This document shows, piece after piece, positions 43,897 through 54,788 of a DNA stretch of 64,000 nucleotides. Each line of letters starts with the position of its first letter. Position 1 is the first letter of the stretch. A model generated the notes under the pieces. The model searched no databases. It saw only the letters and a program-made list of their open reading frames with translations, and was not told where the DNA came from. Location of the stretch: the NCBI RefSeq assembly GCF_000203815.1, contig NW_004457695.1:1796054-1860053 (forward strand), given 5' to 3'. The position numbers and the translations under genes were made by a program. This stretch comes from Cavenderia fasciculata (taxonomy: Eukaryota > Evosea > Eumycetozoa > Acytosteliales > Cavenderiaceae).

Positions 43897-45837
43897 ATGA
43901 CTAGTAGTTTATTATCTTTATCTAATCTAATATTATTAAATATAATATCATCTATTCAAGATAATGGAGATATAATATGTTTGATGTTAACTTGTAAAAA
44001 GTTATATCAAACTAGTAGTAGTTTAAGAAGATCTATTATCTTTAAAGGAAAAGGTGTTATACCCATCACTGAAAGAGGTATCATATCAAATCAGTTTAAA
44101 ACAACAGCTACTCGGTTTACACTATTATCTTTTAAAGATATACTAGAGAGGAGTATATCGGATAGACAACTCATACTACCTGAAAGGGTAGATAGAGAGT
44201 ATTCCTTTCCTGATTGGATTTACCCTTACATCACAATAGAACGAGTAGATAAAAGTAACATTACAACTGCTTTGGTGATGTATGACATACATGCCTATCT
44301 AAAGTCATTCTACGCTACGGTACCATCAATCGAGACACTATTCATCAATGACGAATTATACAATTCAGAATTGGATCTTGGTTCAATCGATCAGTTACCT
44401 AATCTCAAACGACTTTGGGTGAATGCAGACAAGTTGAATCTTGGTACTCATACAACTCTAAAGTCACTTGCCCTAAATATTGGTAACACTATGACACTCG
44501 TCGATCTTGGTCTCATCAAATTCGTATCTCTGACAAAACTTAGTTTCAAGAGTCATTGTGTTTCAGATATTGGTCCAGGTCTGCTTCCAAGTAGCTTGAC
44601 GTCACTCACTCTTAGACCAAGAGAGATACCACCACAAGATACATTCCTTTCATTAAAGTCGTTGGTCAAACTAAAGATTTTCATGGCTACCAATGAAATG
44701 GACAAAGATGTGGATGACAGACCATGTATCGATCTCTCGACTCTATCCAATCTCAAGCTACTCAAAGTTCATTACGACAATCAAGACAATGATGATCATT
44801 GTATAGATCTGATAGTCCCTACATCACTCAAGATACTTTATCTTTGGTGTGCATGCTTACAAATCCCATCACAATGTACAATGCCACAGTTGGAGAAATT
44901 AATTGTACATCAAAGAATATTGAATGGTCTAAAAATCAATCTACCATTACAATGTCCATCTCTAAACAAACTAAGTATCATAGATTGTAAAGAAATGTTA
45001 CTGGCCGATATCATTATCCCATCAACAGTCAAAAAGATTACAATCGATAAGAAATCAATAGTCGATAATATACTCGTTCAAGTTGCATTACCACCAATGC
45101 TCACACATCTATCGATCAAGGGACACTCCTATGAATATATTCAACGGTTACCAGACTCGTTAGTCAAATTAAAGCAAACATTCAATAGCTTTAAAGCTCC
45201 ATTCTCATCACTTCCTCGTCATTTAAAAAAATTATCTTTACAAGTACAGTGTGATACAGATTTTGTATTACCATCTGGTAATCTACCGAATCTAGAAACG
45301 CTCAATCTATTTAAAATGATTGGTGACTTTAAGATTGGCGCTATACCACCCACCATCAAAAATCTATCGATATCTTTGAACCCTAAAATAAGCCCAAATG
45401 GGCTTTCAATCTTTTCAATCGGTCCAAGAATCGATGGAACCGCTGATGGACAAGTGTCACAATGGTTACCATACAATACCACTCATCTAACATGCCACCT
45501 AACCAATTTTCAAATGGGTATAGACTCAAAGGCTGTATTTAGATTGGACCAAGTAATCAACCATACCAATGTTAGATCTCTAACTCTTGATGTTTCAGAG
45601 ATTTATTATAACGATCAACCTCTACAATTTACAATTCAAAGATTAGACAATGATAATAGAAATGTATTGGTATTGGAAACATATTCACTTATTGGTGGTA
45701 TAATCACTCAGCAAAGAAAATCAGTTAATAATCAACAACAACAATATGATCCAATTTATTTACATTTCAAGAGCTTCTCTATAGATCCATATGAATTTAA
45801 ATGGAGTTTTGGTGAAACACTAAAACTAAAAGAATAA
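43897..45837 (+). CDS. F-box-like/LRR family protein, copy 8 (intact)
   Basis: Single-exon gene of 646 residues. The frame opens earlier (43879), but ATG 43897 (MTSSLLSLSNLILLNIISSI) fits the family start. The F-box-like block has GDIICLMLTCKKLYQT. Repeat units include IPPQDTFLSLKSLVKL and LPPMLTHLSIKG. The C-terminal block has WLPYNTTHLTC, INHTNVRSLTL, IQRLDNDNRNVLVLETYSL, GGIITQQRK and YDPIYLHF. Its 3' end overlaps the end of a minus-strand Cys-rich open frame. Confidence 0.8.
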   Translation: MTSSLLSLSNLILLNIISSIQDNGDIICLMLTCKKLYQTSSSLRRSIIFKGKGVIPITERGIISNQFKTTATRFTLLSFKDILERSISDRQLILPERVDREYSFPDWIYPYITIERVDKSNITTALVMYDIHAYLKSFYATVPSIETLFINDELYNSELDLGSIDQLPNLKRLWVNADKLNLGTHTTLKSLALNIGNTMTLVDLGLIKFVSLTKLSFKSHCVSDIGPGLLPSSLTSLTLRPREIPPQDTFLSLKSLVKLKIFMATNEMDKDVDDRPCIDLSTLSNLKLLKVHYDNQDNDDHCIDLIVPTSLKILYLWCACLQIPSQCTMPQLEKLIVHQRILNGLKINLPLQCPSLNKLSIIDCKEMLLADIIIPSTVKKITIDKKSIVDNILVQVALPPMLTHLSIKGHSYEYIQRLPDSLVKLKQTFNSFKAPFSSLPRHLKKLSLQVQCDTDFVLPSGNLPNLETLNLFKMIGDFKIGAIPPTIKNLSISLNPKISPNGLSIFSIGPRIDGTADGQVSQWLPYNTTHLTCHLTNFQMGIDSKAVFRLDQVINHTNVRSLTLDVSEIYYNDQPLQFTIQRLDNDNRNVLVLETYSLIGGIITQQRKSVNNQQQQYDPIYLHFKSFSIDPYEFKWSFGETLKLKE

Positions 45838-46091
45838 AGAATAAAGTAGTAGAGAGGATTAGATAAAGTGGATGATGAACTAGAAGTTGAAGGAGTATTG
45901 GTAGTAGTGGTTGAAGTTCCAAATGTGCCGGTGCAACGAGCATAGGTTGGACAACAGCTGGTAGCAGAACAAGATGGGGTGATCCATTCACATTTACCTC
46001 CTTGAGCTTCACATTTGACTTGGACATATTCATATTCTTTTTTAAAAAATATAATAAAATGTATATCATCGTTCAATAGGATCTCTTTCAA
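45756..46091 (-). CDS. Cys-rich, Ser/Thr-rich open frame with hydrophobic tail (possibly a partial gene)
   Basis: An open frame of about 110 codons encodes a compact cysteine-rich module (KCEAQGGKCEW, then CSATSCCPTYARC), a Thr/Ser linker and a hydrophobic segment (NPLYYFILYSFSF). A Cys-rich module plus Ser/Thr linker plus hydrophobic end is the typical form of a GPI-anchored or membrane-attached secreted protein. No signal peptide is present, so a first exon is missing or lost, and the tail overlaps the 3' end of family copy 8. It may be the truncated end of a gene cut by expansion of the array. Family not recognised. Confidence 0.35.
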   Translation of the reverse strand: MKEILLNDDIHFIIFFKKEYEYVQVKCEAQGGKCEWITPSCSATSCCPTYARCTGTFGTSTTTTNTPSTSSSSSTLSNPLYYFILYSFSFSVSPKLHLNSYGSIEKLLKCK

Positions 46092-46343
46092 ACTAGAGCA
46101 GTGGTTTTGTTTTTTTTTTTAATAGATTATTAAATCCTCCCAAACAAACTAATCGATTTTGTTTTCCAAGAGAACAAAGTTAAACCATTATTGAAATTTA
46201 AACATTGCAAGTTGTTCCTCACAAAGAGACAACCAAAAATTCATCTTTACTGCATGAGCTCCACATGATGTTAATGTGTTGTAATGTACTATTATTATAC
46301 TTTATCGATTGAGTGGCGACCTTTATTGGTGTTATTATTATTA

Positions 46344-46559
46344 TTACTTTGGACCCCATTGCTTCTTCTTTGGTGTTGTATTAACTGTTGTTTTTTTTAC
46401 AGAAATAGTTCCTTTTTGTTGATATTCATCGACAATCTTTCTAATTGTTTGAGGTGAGCATTTGTATTTACGAGCTACTTCTGCAAGTGAACGACCTTCA
46501 ACCAATACAAGTTTTATGATGTTTTTTCTCTTTGTTTCTGTTAATTCTCCTGTTGCCAT
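46344..46559 (-). CDS. Small solitary helix-turn-helix protein
   Basis: Complete 71-residue frame with ATG and TAA. Residues ~6-48 fit a homeodomain-like HTH as found at the N-terminus of Tc1/IS630-type transposases: LTETKRKNIIKLVLVEGRS, LAEVARKYKCSPQTIRKIV. The tail is basic and Thr/Lys rich (KKTTVNTTPKKKQWGPK). No catalytic DDE domain follows within 300 bp, so it is either a transposase remnant, a domesticated DNA-binding peptide, or the first exon of a larger gene (a GTAATA follows the last codons). It lies between copy 8 and the second SDR gene. Confidence 0.5.
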   Translation of the reverse strand: MATGELTETKRKNIIKLVLVEGRSLAEVARKYKCSPQTIRKIVDEYQQKGTISVKKTTVNTTPKKKQWGPK

Positions 46560-46717
46560 TGTGTGTTTTTATTGGTTTGGTTATGTTTGCTTTGAATATA
46601 TTTAGTTTGATTATCTCTATCTATAGCATCGCTAGTGTTTTAATTATCACTGAAACACTCAAAGGTGGACACCTTTGATTCAATCACTCTTTTACAAATG
46701 GAGGAATTTTAAATTTA

Positions 46718-47752
46718 TTAGTTTGATTGAGCTGATCCTTGTTGTACAAGAGGTTGTTGTTGTTGTTGAACCAATTCCTTTAGTTTGAGTAAGCCAGCAT
46801 TTTTAGTAAACATTGAAATACTAACCCATTTTGGTAGATAGTATAGGACATTGAATGTAAAAGCATTTGGACCATATGAAAAGATATGTGGTGGATTATC
46901 TACCAATGTCTTGTCCAAAGTGTATTTGACAAATACATCTGATGGCATATTATTAATCTTTAAAGTACGTGCCAATAAATAAGTTTTGATTTGACCATAG
47001 ATTGATCCTTGTGCAAGTAATCCCTCCAATTGTGGTTTGGCATTATTTGAAATCTCTGAAACAATTGATCCAGGTATCACCAAAACTACTTTAATATTAA
47101 ATGGTATTAATTCCATTCTTAATGTATCTAAAAAGAATCAAAAAAAATTAATTAATTAATACTGAATAAAGGTAAATTATTAATTAATCAATTTACTCAC
47201 CAGACCAAGCATGAATAGCAGCCTTTGAAGCACAATACATTCCAGTGAATGGAGTTGGTGATAGACCAACAATACTACCAACATTTAAAATGATACCATC
47301 TCTTTGATTGACCATATACTTTGCAATGACATTTGTACAATTGACAGTACCAAAGAAATTAGTTTCCATAATCTTGTGTGCTTCTTCATCATCCAATTCA
47401 ATCAATGGTGAATAATTACCAACTCCAGCTAATCAAACAAAACAAATTAAATTAATTAACTATTATTATTTTCTTTTTTCTTTTCCTTGTTTCTTTCCTT
47501 ACCATTATTAATTAAAATATCAATTCTACCTTCCTTTTCAATGATTGATTGTACAGCACTTTTAATTGATTCTAATTTGGTTACATCTAATTGGATGATT
47601 TCAAAACCTTCACTTTCCAATGATCTAATTGAATCCAAGTTTCTTGCCGATGCATATACTTTGTAGTTTCTTCTAGACCCAAAATCTTTAACAAATGATT
47701 TACCAATACCTGATGAACATCCAGTTACAAGAACTATCTTTGTTTGATTCAT
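46718..47752 (-). CDS. Short-chain dehydrogenase/reductase, copy 2
   Basis: Three exons, 47752-47503, 47428-47201 and 47127-46718, give 295 residues. The TGCSSGIG cofactor motif, NNAG (rebuilt across intron 1) and catalytic YCASK are intact. Exon 2 has exactly the same length (228 nt) and both introns the same phase as SDR copy 1 at 6671. The proteins are near-identical in the first 70 residues (YKVYASARNLDSIRSLE) and differ mainly at the Gln-rich C-terminus. Same probable NADPH-dependent reductase activity, substrate unknown. It is transcribed toward the array, opposite in direction to copy 1. Confidence 0.88.
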
Positions 47753-49199
47753 TTTTTTTTTTTTTAAACTATGTAGAATTGTTTTAAGAGACTAATTGAA
47801 TAAAAATGTTCTTCTTATTTCTTCTTACAACTCTCTATTGCTTGCATTGTTTAAAAATGCATGTTGTTCTGTGTGTATCAACTAGTTGAACGACCAATGT
47901 TATACTATACTATCAAAAGAAAAAGAGATATATAAAATATTAATACTTGAATTATTGATTTATTTACATTAAAAAAGTCGTAATTCTTTTGATCTGTTCA
48001 CGAATCTATCCGAGTTGTCCAATTCCACACTGACAAATCACCTTCACATTAATAATACTTTCCCACCCCCTCCTCTCCTCTCCTCTCCTATCCTCCCCAT
48101 CTAATCTGGCGAGTACCTTTTAGTCTTATACCAAAGTTTACAAGTTATAATGAGTCGTCAAATGTCTAATGTTTGTTTTCGTCTGTTGCAACAAGATACA
48201 TTGATGTCTATATCCGATATACTATTCTCTAATATGTTATATCTTTAAAAGAAAGAAGTTGAATCAATCAATTGACTACCCACCACCGCTGGGGTTGTCC
48301 AATTTTTTTTAATTTAAAAATATTAATTTATTTATTTATTTATTTAAATAATTAATCAAATGCGTTCGTTGGGTATCTCAACAATCGAATCATCCAATCA
48401 GATTGGATTTAAATCATTTTCAAGTTAACACCCATCTATCCACCCCCATCTATATCTATCAGATGCAACTCGCAAAGAGAGAGATGGAGGGAGGGGGCAA
48501 CCAAATAAGTAATTAATTAAATTAATTAGATCTCTCTCTCTTTCTCTCTTCCACCGATATCACACTATATTTAATTTTCTTTTCAAAAATATTATTTAAA
48601 GCGGGTGCGATGTGAGGTGAGGTGATTTTAGTAAATTATTTTAAAACAACAAAAAAAGTATTAATATTACCAAACAAACTACTATTAATAATCTCGAGGT
48701 AATTATCATCATCCATCACTCGTGCCCCACATTTTCATAAAGTCTAGACATTCATTCATAGTTTATCAGAATAGTTTTGATCATCTGTCTGACAGCTGCA
48801 CCTCTGTCCAAACCTTGCTTTTTTTATGAAAAAAATTTCATTTCTTTTGAAGAGCTCAAAATTCAAATAAATGTTTGGTTGGGTTTGAAAAATTTTGCTG
48901 ATCAGTGCTTCTGTCTCTCTCTGTCTGGTCTGTCTGTTACACACCACACCATTATTGTTATTATTATTGTTAGTAGTTAGTTTGTTAGTTAGTTAAATTT
49001 TTTTATTTGTTGTACATAATTTTAACATTTTTATTTATTTATTTATTCAACTTACTAAGCTACCTTTATATATATTTATTTATTTAATCTAATCATCAAG
49101 TCTATAAACTAATTAGTTGTTATCAAACATCGCCACCAATCTTGTAATAGTAATAGTAGTAGTCGTAATAGTACCAACAACCAATATTATTAAAGAGAA
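47753..49199. other. Long divergent spacer between SDR copy 2 and the IQGAP-related gene
   Basis: 1.4 kb of non-coding DNA. It contains a CCCCTCCTCTCCTCTCC pyrimidine tract (~48066-48092), a relic of the F-box-like family (48211-48266), a (TTTA)n repeat (~48325), a GAGAGATGGAGGGAGGGGG purine tract (~48478-48497), and a (TTA)n/TTAGTTAG stretch before the leader AAAGAGAAATG at 49200. Short frames at 48756-48980 have no support. Confidence 0.55.
48211..48266 (-). pseudogene. Tiny relic of the F-box-like/LRR family
   Basis: On the minus strand about 55 bases read TTCTTTTAAAGATATAAC followed by ATTAGAGAATAGTATATCGG, which matches the family segment encoding LLSFKDILENSISD in intact copies apart from small changes. 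No other part of a family gene was found near it. Confidence 0.6.
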
Positions 49200-52043
49200 A
49201 TGTCAAACAAAGAAGTAGAATATTCAGACTCTGACTCTGTATCCGAGTCGGAAGAAGTCAATGAACACGAAGAGGAGGGACAAGAACATGACGACACTCC
49301 AGACATTATTGTTCCAGAGAGAAAGTTCCTCAAGGAGGACGAAGACTATTCCGTCCCATTCCCAGTCATGCGTGAATGCTTGGTTCTTCTCTTGCAATCA
49401 CGTCGTATCCTCAGAGACATGATGTATTATAGATTCAAGATGGACAGATTCCTTTCTGGTAATCTCTCTGTCTTTGAAATTCAAAACCTCCTTCACTCTC
49501 AAAGAGAAGATAAGGAAAGTGATTGGATTGCTGGTATGTAAAAAAACATAAAAAAAAAACAAACAAACAAATCAATCAAACTATATATCTATATATACCT
49601 ATATATATATCTATTTTCATCTCATCTTATGTCAAAGTAGTATACTATTTATATACTTCTTGACTTGGGTTGTTTGAAAAAAAAAAAAAAAAAAAACCAT
49701 CTCTCATACGTCACATCACTTTTTTTTTTTTTTTTTTTTTTCTACTCTTGTGATTAAAATCACTATATTAATACATTTATTTTTGATTTATTTTTTTTAA
49801 TTTTCTTTTAGAGATTCAAGAATTAAAAAGAAATCTTGTTAGTGAAGTACGTAGAAATCATACACTTGAAAGAGATCTTAACCGTTTGGACAAGAGAATT
49901 GCCTTGCTCATCAAGAACAGAGGTAACATTCAAGATGTATTGGCTGACAAGGCTGGTTTGAAGGCTCAAAAGCACAAGGGCGACCAACAAAAGAAGCCAG
50001 AACTCATCAACGATCCAAAGAAGCTTGAAGCCTACCAAAACCTCTTTTACTTGTTGCAAACCGAACCAAAGTACTTGGCCGGTCTCGTCTACCTCGTCCA
50101 ACCCGAGCAGATGGAGTCGTTCCTCTCGACAGTCATTTTGACCTTGTTTGGTGATGCCTTTACTCCAAGAGAAGAGTTCCTCTTGCTCTCGTTGTACCGT
50201 CTCTCTGTACAAAAGGAAATGTCCAACATTGCCACTGTCGGTGACTTTTTAAAGGCCGATACTGTCGTACCCAAGATGATTATCACCTACAACAAGCGTA
50301 AGCAAGGTACCGACTATTTAAAGGCTGTCATTGGCCCAATCCTCGCCAACGTCATCAAGCAAGACCTCAACCTCGAGCTCAAGCCATCGGCCGTCTACAT
50401 CTCAATCATCTCTGAGAATGAGATTCGTACCGGTGAAAAGTCGACCTTGGACCGTCACGTCACCGACGAGAAGGCACTCGAAATCCCAGAGGTTGCCAAG
50501 ATCATCAAGGCTCGTGTCGAACAACTCACATCCATCTGTGACCAATTCTTGGAAGGTATCATGAACTCGCTCAACCGTCTTCCATACGGTATCCGTTGGA
50601 TCTGCAAGCAAATCCAACAAATTGCCGAAAAGAACTTTGCCAACTCTACCCAAGACGAGATCCTCAAGGTTATTGGTTACTTTATCTACTATCGTTTCAT
50701 CCAAGTCGCCATGGTGTCGCCGGAAGAGTACGATCTTGTCGGCCGTGAGATCCACCCCACCGCCCGTAAGAACCTCATCAACGTCTCCAAGGTACTCCAG
50801 ACATTGTTCAATTTTGCCCAGTTTGGTGCCGCCGAGAAGCACTTTGTCCCATTGAACGGATGGATCACCTCGCACATTGCCGACATTAAGCAATACTTGG
50901 AGGAGATTATCGAAGTTGGCGAGCCAGAGGACTACCTCCAAGTCGACAAGTACATGGAATTGACCCAAAAGACCAAGCCAGTCATTATCATCTCGTTGCC
51001 AGAAATTGCCTACACACATATCCTCATCTCCAAGAACCTCGACTCTCTTGTCCCCAAGGGCGAGAAGGACGACGCCATGCGTATCATCATGAAGGAGTTG
51101 GACGAATTTGGTCCACCACCCGAAATCTCAAATGAAGATGACCGTGAAGTACAATTGACCTTGACCAACAAGTTCCAAAAGTCAATCGAAGAGGAATTGT
51201 CACCGGGCGAATCATTGCTCTCCCAGACCAAGGAAATGGTCATCTCGTTGCTCCGTGCCCTCCCATCACTCCCAGAGCAAAAGGAATCAGAAGACTCTGC
51301 ACCCAATCTCGTCGAAGTGTTGAACCGTGCCCGTCAATCCGACCCATCACTCGAACCAGAAATCAAAAAGATTTTGGACAACCTCAAGAAGCTCGAAGAG
51401 TACAATCTGACTACCCACGCCGACAATTATGCCTCGTTCCTCAAGGCTGTCGCCCTCGAAGTCGTCAACAGAGCCGAGATTCGTGAACAACAAAAGAAGG
51501 AAAAGCAACGTCTCACCACCTCGCTCAACAATCTCCGCAAGCATCAAAAGTACCTCAACGAACAAATCACCCAATACAACCAATACCTCCAAGACTGTCG
51601 TCTCAAGCATTACCAAAACAACAAAAAGAGAAAGTCCAAGAAGAAGGGAGACGGTGCCAAGGTCGGTCCATTCAAATTCTCATTCTCAGATCTCGCCAAG
51701 AAAAAGGTCATCGTAGACTCTGAAGTCCCTGCCATGACTCGTAAGAAGATCAAGTTCGTCATTTCTTCTGATACTGTTGGTGTTTTCGATGTTTCAGCTA
51801 AAATGGCTGGTATTGGTAAGAATAAGAAAAAAAAAAAAAAAAGAAAAAGAAAAAAAGAAAAAAAAAAGACTAATTATTTTATTTCTATTTCTATTTTTAT
51901 TTTTAGATGTCCAAACAATGAGATTAGAACTTGATGATCTTCTTGAATTAAATAGCATTGGTAATACTACTTTGGAACTTGACCAAATTACCCTTGATGT
52001 TAATATGACAATCCATCTCCTCAATAAGTTGTTCATGGCTTAA
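49200..52043 (+). CDS. IQGAP-related Ras GTPase-activating-like protein (DGAP1/GAPA type)
   Basis: Exons 49200-49533, 49812-51815 and 51907-52043 give 824 residues, close to DGAP1/rgaA (822). An acidic N-terminus is followed by a coiled region, then a RasGAP-related domain at residues ~180-500 (YQNLFYLLQTEPKYLAGLVY, FGDAFTPREEFLLLSLYRLS, LNRLPYGIRWICKQI, IGYFIYYRFIQVAMVSPEEY). An IQGAP-type C-terminal region follows (FSFSDLAKKKVI, DVNMTIHLLNKLFMA). The calponin, WW and IQ parts of mammalian IQGAP are absent, as in amoebal DGAP1 and GAPA, which bind Rac1 and cortexillins at the cortex and act in cytokinesis. The GAP-like domain is thought not to stimulate Ras. Exon 2 has strong C-ending codon bias, suggesting high expression. 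I cannot tell rgaA from gapA orthology without alignment. Intron 1 carries an A-run and a T-run of about 20 each. Confidence 0.9.
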
Positions 52044-52463
52044 ACCAACCAACCAATCTCTCGCATTTACACGTAATAATATTAGTAATAATTGTTGTCA
52101 TATTATAAAACCTTTATAAAACTAAAAAAAAAAAATCAAAAAATCAAAAATCAAATAATAATAATTTAAATATATATTTAAAACGATCCAAAACAAAACT
52201 TTATTCATTATCCTTTTTTTTTGTAAACAAATAAATTAAATCAATATTTTAAAAACCTTAAAAAAAACTACAAGATATCAGATATCCGGATATCTGATAT
52301 ATGCATATTAAAAAAAAGGTTCAATGAAAAGTCTTTTGAAAATATTTTTTTTGATCAGATTTTTTTTTACTACAACAAACAAGACAATGAGACGATTTTT
52401 CAAAAATTCATTAATATAATATATAGTATTTGTACTATATATATATATTTATTTATATATATA
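52044..52463. other. Spacer with a 26-bp perfect palindrome
   Basis: 420 bp between two plus-strand genes, AT-rich with A/T runs. The only distinct structure is the palindrome at 52275-52300. A TATATATATATTTATTTATATATATA stretch precedes the ATG at 52464. Confidence 0.6.
52275..52300. repeat. 26-bp perfect palindrome
   Basis: ATATCAGATATCC is followed immediately by its exact reverse complement, with no loop. A second small palindrome (ATATGCATAT) begins right after it. Confidence 0.85.
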
Positions 52464-54723
52464 ATGGAGTTTAATTTTACCAACTTAGAATCAAGAAGAT
52501 ATGGATATATTTATAGAGGTAGATCTATTCTATTGAATATGATGATGATGCAAAAGAGGGAAGGTGGTGGTAGTATGTTTCATCAACATACAGACACCAA
52601 TGTAATAGATTGGGGAGTTGATGCAGTCTATCAAGTGTCTGGTCATATAGCAGTTAGATATCAAAACTCTAGATCGATTGTATTGTTTGATGCAGTGACT
52701 GCAAAGCATCAATTGACAGAGTCACAGTCACAATCGATTGAATCTCAGTTGCTAGCAAAACAATATCTACAGTCACCGTCGACCAACCCTTCAAACTCTC
52801 CGTTCCCATTTTTGGCATGTTCATTTGCTTCACCTGTCATTCGATTGGCATTTGAAAGATCAACTTCTGCTCCATCTTCTACTACAACTATCTCTTCAAT
52901 CAATAATAATAATAACAATGGTTTAAAATCATCAACTTCTTCATTACTACCATCAACACAATCAGATCCAAATCCACTTAGAATGTTTGTATTTGAACAA
53001 GACGGAAGTTTACATGTATTCGAATGGAATAGTGTTGATTATAAATGGCTCTATATCATCAAACTATATCTACCATCGATTGTTGGTCCTGAACAACTCG
53101 TATCGGCACCCATCATCAATACACAATTATCCCTTTTACATTGTGCTGTACATTCAGCATCAAAAGGAGTGTCTATCTTGTGGACCATCAATAATACCCT
53201 ATACCTAAGATCACTATCATTTGACAAAATCAAGAAAAAAGAAGGTCTTTCAATTATTGCCAAACAATACCCCTATACCACAACATCTTCTACATCTTCT
53301 GCAACTTCATCAACTACAACTACACCAGTCAATAGATCACCACCTTTATTATCAACCTTTTCATCTTCATTTAATCAAAAAGAAAATAATAATATTAATA
53401 ATATTAATAATAATAATACTATAAGTTTACCGATGGTTGAAGAGATATATCCATCAAATCTTTCAATTAGTGGATTAGAAAGTTATACATTTAAAAAGGA
53501 TTGGGAAGAAATGATTTTTGATCCATCAACTAGAATCATTTCAAGTAAACTTGGTGCTTGGTTTGTAACAAAATCATTTATTCTTTTACATTCAATTAGA
53601 AATAAGCAATGGTATATTACTTATTTAAAAAATCAACAAGATAAAGAAAAAGATCAAAAACAAACCTCTTCTTCTTCTTCTTCCTCTTCAACATGTGATA
53701 TTCATATTAATAATAATAATAATAAGAATCAAATTGAAGAAGATTCTTCTACTTCTTCTTCTTCTTCATTATTAGTTTCATCACCACCAACAAATATAAT
53801 TGATAATAAGAATAGAATAGTTGAAATATTGGATTGTTGTATTCATCCAGTTACTCAAGAATTAATGATATTGGAACCAAGTGGTAGATTATTGACTTGT
53901 GATACTGGAGAAAGAGAATCATTACGTATTCAACTCATTACCGTTTTACAACCATTTAACAATTGTGCCAGGGCAAATGCAAAGGAAGTAATTCGTTGTA
54001 TAATGCATCAAAATGCATTTGTTGTACTCAAAAACTCGACAGCTTCTCTGTTTGATGTTAAATGTGGTCAACTAATCACAACCATAAATAGTCCAGTCGA
54101 TAGTGCAAACTTTAATCAAACAATGGGTGGTGGTATTTGGACACAAGCACCAGTTGGTGTCGTTTGGGGTGCAGGTGTTTGGCAAAGAGGATCTGGTATT
54201 TGGGAACTTCGTTCAGGTTCAACTCTTAAAGTAATCGAATCACTATCAACTCATAAAACAACTGGAGTTCAAAATCAACCATTACAACCGCAACAACAAC
54301 AACAACAGAAAATCAATTTTAGAACTACTGTGGGATGTGCACCAACAGCTTGTAGACAATGGGAAATGCGTAGATTAGAAGCAAAGTATTTATTAGATAT
54401 GGCACTCAAAGAAGATGATGAGGATTTAAAGGTTCAAATTTGCAAGGCACTCTTGCCAAAACTTGAAAACCCATCCCTCATCATTGCACTCTTGTCTTCA
54501 TTACAGTCAGAGGTTAGCTCATCTTTTGTATATGACGAACTGAAATCATTCCTCGATCGTTACAACTATACAACAGATACCAAATCTCAATCAAATACAC
54601 CAGATGATGAAACTCATGCCATCAAAGTTAGAAATGCCTTCCATCTTCATACTCCACTCAATCAAATCATGGTACCTCTATTGACTGATTATTTAGAATT
54701 ACAAAGATCTGCTAGAGAAGGAG

Positions 54724-54788
<65 letters not shown>

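Noticed and set aside
48756-48980. Overlapping short frames before the IQGAP-related gene
   Set aside because: Both strands open over low-complexity DNA; no recognisable protein.
50402-51019. 205-codon antisense open frame inside the IQGAP-related gene
   Set aside because: Shadow of a strongly codon-biased exon; no domain signal and no splice or leader features.
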